From contig JBDRNX010000035.1 of assembly GCA_043810595.1 (NCBI GenBank), positions 1-19,920 of the forward strand: a stretch of 19,920 bases of DNA, read 5' to 3'. A program made the translations under genes and the position numbers. This document shows, piece after piece, positions 11,522 to 19,099 of the stretch (within the stretch, counting starts at the first letter, position 1; every line of letters begins with the position of its first letter). The notes under the pieces are model-generated. The model did not search any database, had not been told where the DNA came from, and saw nothing but the letters and a program-made list of their open reading frames with translations. Source of the stretch: JAWABC01 sp043810595 (GTDB taxonomy: Archaea; Nanobdellota; Nanobdellia; SCGC-AAA011-G17; VGLX01).

Positions 11522-12462
11522 TTTCTACCACCCCTCAAAGACTTCTTACCATTATTGCTTATAGCTAGGTTCTTCTGAAAACTTTTTTGCTCCCTGGCAA
11601 ACAACTCCTTCTCCTTATCAAGCTGCTCGTAAGCGTCAAGAAGCCTTCTCTTCTTCTCCTTAAGCAACATAGCCTCTTCCTCAAGCTGAACTCTCGTCTT
11701 AACAACCTTCTCACGCTCAATAGTAAGGTCGTCCTTCTCCTCCTCAAGATCCTGAAGCTTAGCCCTGAAAGCAGCCAACTCGTTCTCAAAAGCAGCCTCC
11801 CTGTCATCAAGAGCGTCAGTCTCACGCTCCAAGTCTTCACGCAGCTTATCAATATTAGCTGCCTTATCCTTATCACGCTCAAGCTTATGCATGTCATCTT
11901 CAATCATCGACTGCTTCTTAGCGAGGTCACGCTTCAACTCCTTAATCTTCTTAACATCCCCATCAATCTCGTCCTCAAGGGTGTTGAGCCTATCATCCTT
12001 ACTCTTCAACTTGGAATCCCACTTAACAAGGGAACTTTCCCGTTTCAGCAACTCCTTACTCTTCCTCTCAAGATCCCTTGCCCTAGAATCAAGCTCCTTC
12101 TTCATCACAAGAAGCTTCTGCTTAGCATCAACCACAGGCTTCTCAACAACCTGCTCTGTGACAACGGCAACAGACTCCCCCGACTTACCCAACCTGAAAT
12201 AAAACACGAAACAAGCTATCAAAAGAATCAGAAGCACAAGAACTTGGAACAAGTAACGAGCCCACACCACGTAAGAATGCAAAAAGGAAAAGGAACGTAC
12301 GAGAAAAGTCAGGCCGAAAAACAACACCAGGGCAAAGAGAGACTTAGACCGGAAGCCTTCGTAAAAAGGCCTCCTGTTAGTCACGACCCAGACAAAGACA
12401 GCTAATAAGAATAGAAAAGCAGATAGGAAAGACTGAAAATAAACCAAAACACCCCCATTCAT
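11518..12462 (-). CDS. Membrane-anchored long coiled-coil protein
   Basis: 314 residues from ATG 12462. Three hydrophobic segments lie at about residues 6-28, 41-58 and 68-88 (YLFQVLVLLILLIACFVFYF), followed from ~113 to ~300 by an almost uninterrupted charged heptad-rich coiled coil (LDSRARDLERKSKELLKRES onward) and a basic tail (GKKSLRGGRK). It probably projects a helical rod into the cytoplasm; function unknown. Start 12462 (MNGGVLVYFQ) is chosen because AAGGAGAT (SD, 12468-12475) precedes it and a TATA box (TATAAAAATTAT, 12514-12525, minus) fits; the longer in-frame start at 12570 would pass through that promoter. It is translationally coupled to the small membrane protein gene. Confidence 0.82.
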   Translation of the reverse strand: MNGGVLVYFQSFLSAFLFLLAVFVWVVTNRRPFYEGFRSKSLFALVLFFGLTFLVRSFSFLHSYVVWARYLFQVLVLLILLIACFVFYFRLGKSGESVAVVTEQVVEKPVVDAKQKLLVMKKELDSRARDLERKSKELLKRESSLVKWDSKLKSKDDRLNTLEDEIDGDVKKIKELKRDLAKKQSMIEDDMHKLERDKDKAANIDKLREDLERETDALDDREAAFENELAAFRAKLQDLEEEKDDLTIEREKVVKTRVQLEEEAMLLKEKKRRLLDAYEQLDKEKELFAREQKSFQKNLAISNNGKKSLRGGRK

Positions 12463-12575
12463 AGCGTATCTCCTTTTATGTAATAAGGGGGTGTTATAGA
12501 GGCGTAGTATATAATAATTTTTATACTGGAGTAGATACAAACAATTTAAAAACAAAAAAGATTTCTTCATAGGGA
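12463..12575. promoter_or_regulatory. Divergent promoter region: coiled-coil operon and presenilin-like protease
   Basis: On the minus strand, TATAAAAATTAT (12514-12525) and the SD AAGGAGAT (12468-12475, 5 bases from ATG 12462) serve a leadered transcript. On the plus strand, TTTAAAAA (12545-12552) lies ~27 bases before ATG 12576, a leaderless layout. The two core promoters are separate but within 40 bases of each other. Confidence 0.6.
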
Positions 12576-13373
12576 ATGAAACACACTGTAAAGGTCACAG
12601 CCATTCTCATAACGCTCTTTTTAGCGGCACAATTCCTCGGACTACTGATAATAAAGCCGTACGTAGAAGAGGGAAAACCACTGAACGTAGGACCCATAAC
12701 AGTGGAAAGACCGCCTCTAGAAGAAAAAACATCATTCATATGGATATTCCTGATCATAATAATAGCAACGATATTCGGGCTGCTGCTGGCAAAGCTTGAG
12801 GCAACAAGCCTGTGGAAGATATGGTTCTTCATCAGCGTAATATTCGCCATGTCAATAGCGCTCAGCTCCTTCACAAACCAGATGGTAGCACTGGGAATAG
12901 CAATAGTACTGGCAGTATTCAAAGTATTCTTCAGAAACATAATAATACACAACATCACAGAACTGTTCATTTACGGCGGATTAGCAGCAATATTCGTACC
13001 ACTATTCGGAATACTCTCAATATCACTACTCCTCATAATAATATCCGTTTACGATTACATAGCAGTCAGAAAAACAAAACACATGATAGCCCTGGCAAAA
13101 TTCCAAACAAAACTAAAAATATTCGCAGGCTTACTTGTACCGTACGGAAAAGACAAGGAAGCGATACTAGGAGGGGGAGACATCGGATTCCCGTTGATAT
13201 TTGCGGGAGTAGCGATGAAAACACTAGGCATGAACGCACTCATAATACCATTCTTTGCGGCAGCAGCACTGACACTACTACTCCTAAAATCAGAAAAAAA
13301 GAAATTCTACCCGGCAATGCCGATAATAACAGCAGGATGCTTCGTAGGTTACTTGGTAGCATACCTCATCTAA
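12576..13373 (+). CDS. Presenilin/signal-peptide-peptidase-family intramembrane aspartyl protease
   Basis: 265 residues with about nine hydrophobic segments. The two catalytic aspartates sit in YD (SVYDYIAV, Asp160) and GxGD (LGGGDIGFPLIFAG, Asp202), both within transmembrane helices as in presenilin, signal peptide peptidase and the archaeal homologue PSH. The third family motif, PAL, appears as PAM at residues 246-248 (YPAMPI). The enzyme would cleave transmembrane segments, for example leftover signal peptides. It is followed closely by a signal peptidase operon on the other strand, which fits that role by context only. Plus-strand codons are A/C-rich, like native genes. Its stop overlaps the stop of the 13370-13648 gene by 4 bases. 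Confidence 0.9.
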   Translation: MKHTVKVTAILITLFLAAQFLGLLIIKPYVEEGKPLNVGPITVERPPLEEKTSFIWIFLIIIIATIFGLLLAKLEATSLWKIWFFISVIFAMSIALSSFTNQMVALGIAIVLAVFKVFFRNIIIHNITELFIYGGLAAIFVPLFGILSISLLLIIISVYDYIAVRKTKHMIALAKFQTKLKIFAGLLVPYGKDKEAILGGGDIGFPLIFAGVAMKTLGMNALIIPFFAAAALTLLLLKSEKKKFYPAMPIITAGCFVGYLVAYLI

Positions 13374-13648
13374 ACATGAGGCTTGTACAAGCCTGATTCA
13401 AAAAAAGAAACGATAGCTTCACCAACAGTGGGCATACGATAAAAAAACTCCCTATGCGCGCTGAGATGCCCCCTCAAAGAACCATGGATATAGTACTGAA
13501 AAAACTTCTCAACATCATCATCAGAAACCATGTTAAACGGAGCAACACTGCCTATGGACTCTTTCCAACCCTTAGGCTTAAACATCCTTACATAATTCTC
13601 AAGAGCCAACCCTGCCCTGTTATTATCACCCAATCCTTTCATGAGCAT
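13370..13648 (-). CDS. Unknown 92-aa protein, third gene of the signal peptidase operon
   Basis: No family recognised. It is a soluble protein, probably alpha-helical, with NRAGLALENYVRMFKPKGW near the N-terminus and VEKFFQYYIHGSLRGHLSAH then EFFYRMPTVGEAIVSFFESG towards the end. His/Tyr-rich segments suggest nothing specific. It starts 4 bases after the stop of the 38-aa zinc-ribbon gene; an in-frame ATG two codons later is an alternative start. Part of the operon 14274-13370. It converges with the presenilin-like gene, sharing 4 bases. Confidence 0.68.
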   Translation of the reverse strand: MLMKGLGDNNRAGLALENYVRMFKPKGWKESIGSVAPFNMVSDDDVEKFFQYYIHGSLRGHLSAHREFFYRMPTVGEAIVSFFESGLYKPHV

Positions 13649-13652
13649 AAAA

Positions 13653-13769
13653 TCAGTTCAAAGACTGAACAACTTCAAACTTTCTTCCCTCGCAGACGCA
13701 CTTCAGTACTTCAGGCATAACACCATCAAACTCGTACACAGCACCGCACGCCTCACAAATAGCTATCAT
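13653..13769 (-). CDS. 38-aa zinc-ribbon-like small protein
   Basis: Reading the minus strand from ATG 13769 gives a 38-residue product with a CxxC knuckle (ICEACGAVYEF) and a second CxC pair (LKCVCEGRKF), the layout of a minimal zinc ribbon. The start has an AGGGGG Shine-Dalgarno 6-8 bases upstream. It fits exactly between the signal peptidase stop (13 bases away) and the next gene (4 bases away), so a three-gene operon is likely. A short hairpin-forming sequence (GTTCA...TGAAC) lies at its 3' end. Function unknown; such peptides often act as adaptors. Confidence 0.65.
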   Translation of the reverse strand: MIAICEACGAVYEFDGVMPEVLKCVCEGRKFEVVQSLN

Positions 13770-13782
13770 CTTTTTAACCCCC

Positions 13783-14274
13783 TTAGTAGATAACTCCTAT
13801 AAGAACATACCTAATCTGAGAAAACCTGACACGACCCGGATCAATCGAACTGTTGTTGTCACCCTTCAAAACATAATACCTTCCGTACTCATCAACACCG
13901 GAATCAATAACCCTGTGAACGATCAAACCATCAGACCAGTTAGCCTCGTAAGCAACAACATCACCGACATGAACATCACCAGCGGACTTGGGAATCAGCT
14001 CAAGGCCGTTGGCACCTGCCTTCAGAACAGGTTCCATAGAATGGGTGTCAGCGTAAGAAGCCCACTGAACGTCAGGCAGCTCGATAACAACGCGATCATC
14101 ATAAATATGAATCTGGGACTCAGAAACGCGGTCGTAAGGAGAGGGCTTAGGAGCAGTAGCACCAAGAGAAGGCAGCTCGTCGTCAGAAAACTGAACATTA
14201 CTATAAACATAACTAGAAAGCCACCCCAAAATAAAGGTAAGTGCCAATGCAAAAAACAAAAGCTTAAACCTCAT
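13783..14274 (-). CDS. Signal peptidase I, archaeal (S26B-like)
   Basis: A membrane-bound serine protease that removes signal peptides from exported proteins. 163 residues. One N-terminal transmembrane helix (residues 4-24), an acidic/Pro-rich spacer, then box B as DTHSMEPVLKAG (Ser79), GDVVAYE, box D IVHRVI (His120 in place of the bacterial Lys), and box E YYVLKGDNN..IDPG (Asp139). The Ser-His-Asp set is the archaeal/ER-type arrangement. The start at 14274 has GGGGG 5 bases upstream and a TATA box at 14313-14324. It is the first gene of an operon with the 38-aa zinc ribbon and an unknown protein. The ~50-residue spacer before the catalytic Ser is longer than in most archaeal relatives (by impression). 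Confidence 0.88.
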   Translation of the reverse strand: MRFKLLFFALALTFILGWLSSYVYSNVQFSDDELPSLGATAPKPSPYDRVSESQIHIYDDRVVIELPDVQWASYADTHSMEPVLKAGANGLELIPKSAGDVHVGDVVAYEANWSDGLIVHRVIDSGVDEYGRYYVLKGDNNSSIDPGRVRFSQIRYVLIGVIY

Positions 14275-14279
14275 AAAAA

Positions 14280-14324
14280 CCCCCTAAATATTACCACTAC
14301 CCAGTAGTTTAACTATTTATAAAG
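14280..14324 (-). promoter_or_regulatory. TATA box (14313-14324) and SD (14280-14284) of the signal peptidase operon
   Basis: On the minus strand, CTTTATAAATAG is followed ~30 bases later by TAGGGGGTTTTTATG. The leader is about 20 bases, so this operon is leadered and SD-driven. Confidence 0.6.
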
Positions 14325-14375
14325 GTTTCTGTCAACCCTAAAAAGTTAAAAACAAGCCCCTATACAGATAAGGCC

Positions 14376-14969
14376 ATGGAAGCGTACAAGCAAACCACCA
14401 AATACACAAGCGCAGCATCTTCGCTGCTGATGATACTGAACCACCTCGGAAAACTAGAGCTGAACAAAGAAAACGAATACAAAATCTGGCAGAACTCAGC
14501 ACAGCTCCCGACAAGAGCATCATCAATATTTGCGCTGGCAGCAATAGCACAAAACCTCGGAATAAAAACAAAAATAGTTGTAGGAAATACCAAGTTTGAG
14601 TACCCAAACTACAGGTTCAAAAAATACAAGCTCAAAGACATAGAACAAGCAAAATTCACATCAAACATATTCCTCAAAAAAGCAAAAGAAAAAAACATAC
14701 CGATAGAAGAGAGAGACTTTGACCTGGAGGAAGTCAAGAAACACCTCAGGGAAGGAAAAGTATTAATGCTGAGGGTGAACGTGGGAAAGATAAGAGACAG
14801 GAAAGTAACATGCAACTACGTCGTTGTATATGGCAACAGCAACAACAAATTCCTAATAATGGACACGAGAAGAGGAAAAATGCTCATACCAGAAGAAGAC
14901 ATGAGAGAGGCCCTGGAAACAGTAACGACAAAAGGAAAAAGGGACAAGAGAATGGTAATATTCGGATGA
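14376..14969 (+). CDS. C39-like cysteine-peptidase-fold protein lacking catalytic Cys and His
   Basis: 197 residues with the overall shape of C39-like papain-fold proteins. QTTKYTSAASSLLMILNHLG at residues 6-25 corresponds to the usual Q..dYtCG.ASL.M motif. The oxyanion Gln6 is kept, but the catalytic Cys is Ser12 and the following Gly is Ala. The later TCNYVVVYGNSNNKFLIMD matches the usual GHYVVV.G......v.D motif, with Asn147 in place of the catalytic His and Asp163 retained. Classical thiol protease activity is therefore unlikely, and a binding role or another chemistry is possible. The TATA-like GTTAAAA (14345-14351) is ~27 bases before the ATG. The next gene starts 4 bases after its stop. 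Family assignment by eye is moderate. Confidence 0.62.
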   Translation: MEAYKQTTKYTSAASSLLMILNHLGKLELNKENEYKIWQNSAQLPTRASSIFALAAIAQNLGIKTKIVVGNTKFEYPNYRFKKYKLKDIEQAKFTSNIFLKKAKEKNIPIEERDFDLEEVKKHLREGKVLMLRVNVGKIRDRKVTCNYVVVYGNSNNKFLIMDTRRGKMLIPEEDMREALETVTTKGKRDKRMVIFG

Positions 14970-14973
14970 CCCT

Positions 14974-15225
14974 ATGAAACTATACATCGAACTAGAAGAA
15001 GGAGACGAAATAGCGAGAGAGGACCATGCCGGAACTTTTATAGTCAAAAAAAATGGACATTGCTTTAAGTCCATCGATTGCCGCCTAGAAGACTATAAAG
15101 CTGGAACCAAAGTGAGAGCTGATTATCTCGGTTACATGGCAGAAATTTCAAACAGTTATCGTCTTTTTGAAGATTTACCCTGGAAAAAATATATTCCAAG
15201 TAAAGTCACCTCGGAAGCGGATTGA
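14974..15225 (+). CDS. Unknown 83-aa soluble protein
   Basis: Not recognised. It begins 4 bases after the C39-like gene and is probably translated from the same mRNA. Short beta-strand-like segments (LYIELEEGDEI, GTFIVKKNGHCFKSIDC, AGTKVRADYLGYMAEI) suggest a small barrel. It ends in an aromatic segment (YRLFEDLPWKKYIP) that vaguely recalls the end of the 15299-15640 protein (EKFPWE). Codon use is intermediate between the A/C-rich native plus-strand genes and the T-rich acquired ones. No function can be inferred. Confidence 0.65.
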   Translation: MKLYIELEEGDEIAREDHAGTFIVKKNGHCFKSIDCRLEDYKAGTKVRADYLGYMAEISNSYRLFEDLPWKKYIPSKVTSEAD

Positions 15226-15298
15226 ACATAATATGATGAGCAAAATAGATACGGCACAATAAATATTCTTATAAAAAACCAAATACTAAGCCTAAATC

Positions 15299-15640
15299 AT
15301 GGAACCTGCCAAGAGATGGTACGATGAAGATCCTCTAAGCAGAAAGCACCTAGAAAAAATCATGGAGGAAGAAGAATTCCGCCCGATAAGTGAGATATCA
15401 CCCTGCATGGAAGACCAATCTAAATTAATAAAGGTAGGCGACAAGATTGTAGTATTAATGAACAACGGGCTTAAAGCCTATTACACAATAACTGCGCTGA
15501 GGGATAAATCAGGGTATCATGCAGCAGGCAGGGACGAAACAGGCATACAACAGAAAGGGATGGAATTTTCACTGGACTCGAGCATGGGCAACATATATGA
15601 TTTTGGGTACAAAGTAGTTGAAAAATTCCCTTGGGAATGA
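15299..15640 (+). CDS. Unknown 113-aa soluble protein
   Basis: Not recognised. The N-terminal third is charged and helical (LSRKHLEKIMEEEEFRPISE). Then a beta-rich part with LIKVGDKIVVLMNNGLKAYY and TITALRDKSGYHAAGRDETG resembles a small SH3- or S1-like barrel without a clear family. A good TATA box (CTTATAAAAA, 15269-15278) lies ~26 bases before the ATG, so it has its own leaderless transcript. The C-terminal YKVVEKFPWE has a faint echo in the preceding gene. Confidence 0.68.
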   Translation: MEPAKRWYDEDPLSRKHLEKIMEEEEFRPISEISPCMEDQSKLIKVGDKIVVLMNNGLKAYYTITALRDKSGYHAAGRDETGIQQKGMEFSLDSSMGNIYDFGYKVVEKFPWE

Positions 15641-15696
15641 TCCTACCTGATTCTGAAAGAATACACATAAAAAATTAATAAAAAAAATTTGTTTAA

Positions 15697-15906
15697 TCAA
15701 AAAAACATTTTCTTAAAAAGCGGAACCATCAGAATAATCGCTATAATGAAGTACCAATACCACGCAAATCCTAAAACAAGATTCCTAAATCCCGCCCAAG
15801 CAGTCACTAAGAAAAGCGTGGTGAAAAACACAGTTAATTTTACAAGCGAGATATCATACCACTTCATTTTTTTAACAATTTTTTCAAGCCATACGGTTAA
15901 ACTCAT
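15697..15906 (-). CDS. Small two-helix membrane protein, 69 aa
   Basis: From ATG 15906 the protein begins MSLTVWLEKIVKKMKWYDIS, an amphipathic basic N-terminus, followed by two transmembrane segments (LTVFFTTLFLVTAWAGF and FAWYWYFIIAIILMVPLF) and KKMFF. Proteins with this layout are widespread in small-genome archaea, but I cannot name a function. The in-frame ATG at 15924 is rejected because the codons between are a strong Shine-Dalgarno sequence. TATA (CTTTATAAAT on the minus strand, about 15940-15949) gives a leader of about 15 bases. No co-transcribed neighbour. Confidence 0.78.
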   Translation of the reverse strand: MSLTVWLEKIVKKMKWYDISLVKLTVFFTTLFLVTAWAGFRNLVLGFAWYWYFIIAIILMVPLFKKMFF

Positions 15907-15909
15907 TTT

Positions 15910-15917
15910 ATCACCTC
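15910..15917 (-). promoter_or_regulatory. Strong Shine-Dalgarno fixing the start at 15906
   Basis: GAGGTGAT on the minus strand lies 3 bases from ATG 15906 and is an almost perfect complement of the archaeal 16S 3' end. It overlaps codons of the longer version from 15924, so that version is not the real protein. Confidence 0.75.
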
Positions 15918-16065
15918 TACTCATTACTGTAATTAACTTATTTATAAAGTTTCCTCACTATTGTGAAAGAGTTTTGACACCTCCCCACAAACAAAAAATT
16001 TAAAAACCATCCAAAAGTATAAGACTTGGAAAAACATTTAAATATACTTCTAGCTTAAAATTATT

Positions 16066-16830
16066 ATGCGTGATATAACAATAATCGAAAATAACAGGCC
16101 ATATGGTTATAACGGAAAAAAACCAAAAGACACCCCATGGGGGATATTAGCAGCTATTGCAACTTTTATTTTGGTTATTCTTGCAGTTCTTGCCTTTTTT
16201 AATTATGATAAAATAACCGACTTTTTTACAGATAGTTCAAAAGATGAGGAGTCTACAAACCAAATAATTCCAGATGAGACAGACAGTAACACAAAAAATC
16301 ATAGTCTTATCACAAAAGTCATAAACAAAGAAGCAACAAAGATTGAAATCATTGGAAAAATCCCTAGTGACAGTTTGAATGATAATTTAAATAGCTTGAG
16401 AAAAGATAACTCATTGGAACAACTCTTCCCTCTGGAAGCAGGTAAAAAAATATTTGAGAGTCCAGATGAAGTCTATTTCTTCTTATCTGGAGGTTATTTA
16501 GCGATAGAAGGATTTACTGATTTAAGTTACGTTGATAAAGTTAATATGTTTTCAAATACGCGGAGGGATAAGACTATGGATTATTATGAATATGAGCTAT
16601 GGTATTTTGATAAGGAACACATATTTTTAATAACGTTTATTGAAGGTAGTACAGCAAACTTATACAAATATGAAGAAGGACAAGAACAAAAATTAGTTAC
16701 ATCACCATACCAAATAGAGGATTTTGATATGCTTGCTGCAATACCATTGAGTAGTATAATTAGTGCAAAAGGTAGGTATATCCCTTACGAAGGCAAAGAT
16801 GTGTATTTCTTAGATGTGGTTATAAAATAA
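16066..16830 (+). CDS. Membrane-anchored protein with unknown C-terminal domain
   Basis: 254 residues. A short cytoplasmic N-terminus (RPYGYNGKKPKDTPW) is followed by a transmembrane helix at ~25-46 (WGILAAIATFILVILAVLAF), then an Asp/Ser/Asn/Thr-rich linker to ~residue 95 and a C-terminal beta-rich domain (YFFLSGGYLAIEGF, YYEYELWYFDKEHIFLITFI), presumably outside the cell. No family recognised. TATA-like ATTTAAATATA (16036-16046) lies about 25 bases upstream of the ATG. Codons are T-rich (ATT, GTT, GAT, AAT), in sharp contrast to EF-2 immediately downstream on the same strand, suggesting horizontal acquisition. Confidence 0.78.
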   Translation: MRDITIIENNRPYGYNGKKPKDTPWGILAAIATFILVILAVLAFFNYDKITDFFTDSSKDEESTNQIIPDETDSNTKNHSLITKVINKEATKIEIIGKIPSDSLNDNLNSLRKDNSLEQLFPLEAGKKIFESPDEVYFFLSGGYLAIEGFTDLSYVDKVNMFSNTRRDKTMDYYEYELWYFDKEHIFLITFIEGSTANLYKYEEGQEQKLVTSPYQIEDFDMLAAIPLSSIISAKGRYIPYEGKDVYFLDVVIK

Positions 16831-16845
16831 ATTAATAAACGAAAA

Positions 16846-16855
16846 TTTTAAAAAG
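16846..16855 (+). promoter_or_regulatory. TATA box for the EF-2 gene
   Basis: TTTTAAAAAG is centred ~27 bases before ATG 16878, a leaderless layout for a highly expressed gene. Confidence 0.6.
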
Positions 16856-16877
16856 CCCCCAAAAAGTAAATTCTAAC

Positions 16878-19046
16878 ATGGCAGACAAAATGATCGACAA
16901 AGTAGTAAAGCTCATGAAAGAGCCTCAGAAAATAAGAAACGTGGGAGTAGCAGCTCACATAGACCACGGAAAAACCACGTTCAGCGACAACCTGCTAGCA
17001 GGTGCTGGAATGATTTCTGAAGAACTCGCAGGAAAACAGCTAGCTCTAGATTTCCACGAAGACGAACAAACAAGAGGCATCACAATAGACGCTGCCAACG
17101 TATCAATGGTACACGAAGTCGAAGGAGCAGACTACCTCATAAACCTGATAGACACTCCAGGACACGTAGACTTCGGAGGGGACGTAACAAGAGCGATGAG
17201 AGCAGTGGACGGAGCAATAGTCCTATGCTGTGCCGTAGAAGGAATAATGCCACAAACAGAAACAGTTCTGAGACAAGCACTAAGAGAAAGAGTCAAACCA
17301 ATACTATTCATCAACAAAGTAGACAGACTGATCAAAGAAGTAAAACTGACGCCAGAACAGATGCAAGAAAGATTCGTAAAGGTAATCAGCAACATCAACG
17401 CACTGATAAGAGACCTGGCACCAGAAGAATTCAAAACAAAATGGCAGGTCAGCATACAAGACGGAAGCGTAGGTTTCGGAAGCGCATTCCACAAATGGGC
17501 AGTAAGCTTCCCATACATGCAAAAAAACAAGATATCATTCAAAGAAATCATAGAAGCATACAACAACGACAACTACAAGGAACTGACAAAAAAAGCACCG
17601 CTGCACAAAGTGGTCCTGGACATGGTAACGCACCACCATCCCAATCCCCTGCAAGCACAAAAATACAGGGTGCCAAAAATATGGCACGGTGATTTAGAAA
17701 GCGAGGAAGGAAAATCACTAATAAACTGCAACCCTAAAGGAACAGTTGCCTTTGTAGTAACAAAAATAGTAGTAGACAAGCACGCAGGAGAGGTGTCAGC
17801 AGGAAGACTTTTCTCAGGAACAGTAAGACAGGGCGACGAAGTATGGATGAACGGAGCAAAGAGAAAGATAAGGCTGCAGCAAGTATCGGTATACAAGGGA
17901 GCATCAAGGATAGCAGTAGATGAGATACCAGCAGGAAACATCTGCGGAATAGTAGGCTTAAAAGATGCTTTCGCAGGAGAAACAGTATCAACAGAGCCGA
18001 TGGAACCGTTTGAAGCAATAAAACACATATTCGAGCCGGTCGTAACAAAATCAATAGAACCAAAATCACCAGCTGACCTGCCAAAACTAGTTGAGGTATT
18101 AAAACAGGTGAACAAGGAAGACCCCAGCATATTCATAACAATCAACGAAGAAACAGGAGAAAACCTCATGTCAGGAATGGGGGAACTGCACTTAGAAATC
18201 ATAGAAAACAGGATAAAATCAGAAAAGAAACTTGATGTTATAACAAGCAAGCCCATAGTAGTATACAGGGAAACAGTAATGAGACAATCGCCAGAAGTAG
18301 AGGGAAAAAGCCCGAACAAACACAACAAATTCCACATAATCGTAGAGCCCTTAAAAGACAATATCTACCAAGCAATAAAAGCAGGAGAGATACCAGAAGG
18401 AAGGATAAAGGGAAAGAAAGACACAAGCAGATACGACAAGCTAGTGGAAATGGGCATACCCATGAAAGAAGCAAAAAAACTCATAGAAGTCTACAAAGGA
18501 AACATACTCGTAAACGATGTCAAGGGAGAAGTACACATAGGAGAAGTCATAGAACTAGTCATGGATGGTTTTGAACAAGTCATGGACGGCGGATCTTTAG
18601 CAAGAGAGCCGTGCATGAAACTAAGAGTTACATTAACAGACATAAAACTACACGAAGACGCAATACACAGGGGACCAGCACAAGTATACCCAGCAGTAAG
18701 GGAAGCAATAAGGGGAGCAATGCAAACAGTAGGGGCAGTAATAATGGAACCGCTGCAAGTACTGCAAATAGAAGCACCAACAGAATACCTCGGCGATATA
18801 TCAAAACTGGTACAGAACAAGAGAGGACAACCACTAAGCATGGACCAAGAAGGATCAAGACTAACAGTAAAAGCAAAACTGCCTGTAGCAGAGATGTTTG
18901 GACTGGCATCAGACCTTAGGTCAGCAACAGGCGGAAGAGGAAACTACTTCGTCGTAGACCAAGTATTCGAAAAACTCCCAGAAACGCTGCAAGAAAAAAT
19001 AATCAAACAGATAAGAGAAAGGAAAGGATTAGGGCCAAACGAATAA
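16878..19046 (+). CDS. fusA: Elongation factor 2 (aEF-2)
   Basis: GTPase that moves tRNA and mRNA through the ribosome. 722 residues, the normal archaeal length. G1 is AAHIDHGKTT (residues 25-34), G2 RGITI (66-70), G3 DTPGH (92-96) and G4 NKVD (146-149). Domain II, the GTPase-like domain III (TINEETGENLMSGMGELHLE) and domain IV follow. The diphthamide loop is LHEDAIHRGPAQVYPAVREA, with the modified His at residue 597 (codon 18666-18668) retained. The C-terminus GRGNYFVVDQVFEKLPETLQ is complete. Codons are strongly biased to A/C-ending forms (ATA, ACA, GCA, CTG), making this gene the reference for native plus-strand usage here. Leaderless promoter at 16846-16855. No str-operon partner (ribosomal S7/S12, EF-1A) adjoins it. 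Confidence 0.98.
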   Translation: MADKMIDKVVKLMKEPQKIRNVGVAAHIDHGKTTFSDNLLAGAGMISEELAGKQLALDFHEDEQTRGITIDAANVSMVHEVEGADYLINLIDTPGHVDFGGDVTRAMRAVDGAIVLCCAVEGIMPQTETVLRQALRERVKPILFINKVDRLIKEVKLTPEQMQERFVKVISNINALIRDLAPEEFKTKWQVSIQDGSVGFGSAFHKWAVSFPYMQKNKISFKEIIEAYNNDNYKELTKKAPLHKVVLDMVTHHHPNPLQAQKYRVPKIWHGDLESEEGKSLINCNPKGTVAFVVTKIVVDKHAGEVSAGRLFSGTVRQGDEVWMNGAKRKIRLQQVSVYKGASRIAVDEIPAGNICGIVGLKDAFAGETVSTEPMEPFEAIKHIFEPVVTKSIEPKSPADLPKLVEVLKQVNKEDPSIFITINEETGENLMSGMGELHLEIIENRIKSEKKLDVITSKPIVVYRETVMRQSPEVEGKSPNKHNKFHIIVEPLKDNIYQAIKAGEIPEGRIKGKKDTSRYDKLVEMGIPMKEAKKLIEVYKGNILVNDVKGEVHIGEVIELVMDGFEQVMDGGSLAREPCMKLRVTLTDIKLHEDAIHRGPAQVYPAVREAIRGAMQTVGAVIMEPLQVLQIEAPTEYLGDISKLVQNKRGQPLSMDQEGSRLTVKAKLPVAEMFGLASDLRSATGGRGNYFVVDQVFEKLPETLQEKIIKQIRERKGLGPNE

Positions 19047-19068
19047 AACTTATTCTACAACCAAAAAG

Positions 19069-19078
19069 TTAATATATC
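19069..19078 (+). promoter_or_regulatory. TATA box for the 19100 gene
   Basis: TTAATATATC is centred ~26 bases before ATG 19100, just after the EF-2 stop. The gene is thus probably transcribed separately from EF-2. Confidence 0.5.
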
Positions 19079-19099
19079 AAAAAATAAACAAAAAAATAT

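Noticed and set aside
11587..12405. 272-codon plus-strand frame opposite the coiled-coil gene
   Set aside because: Its Leu-rich translation is what the complement of Lys/Glu heptad codons produces. The minus-strand gene has an SD, a TATA box and a coherent structure.
12812..13396. 194-codon plus-strand frame within the presenilin-like gene
   Set aside because: Asn/Thr/Arg-rich translation in another frame of a clear membrane protease gene.
17573..18361. Long open frame antisense to EF-2, with other antisense frames at 17132-17572 and 18491-18841
   Set aside because: These are shadows of the highly biased EF-2 codons. Their translations are Ser/Leu/Phe-rich with no domain, and EF-2 is certain.
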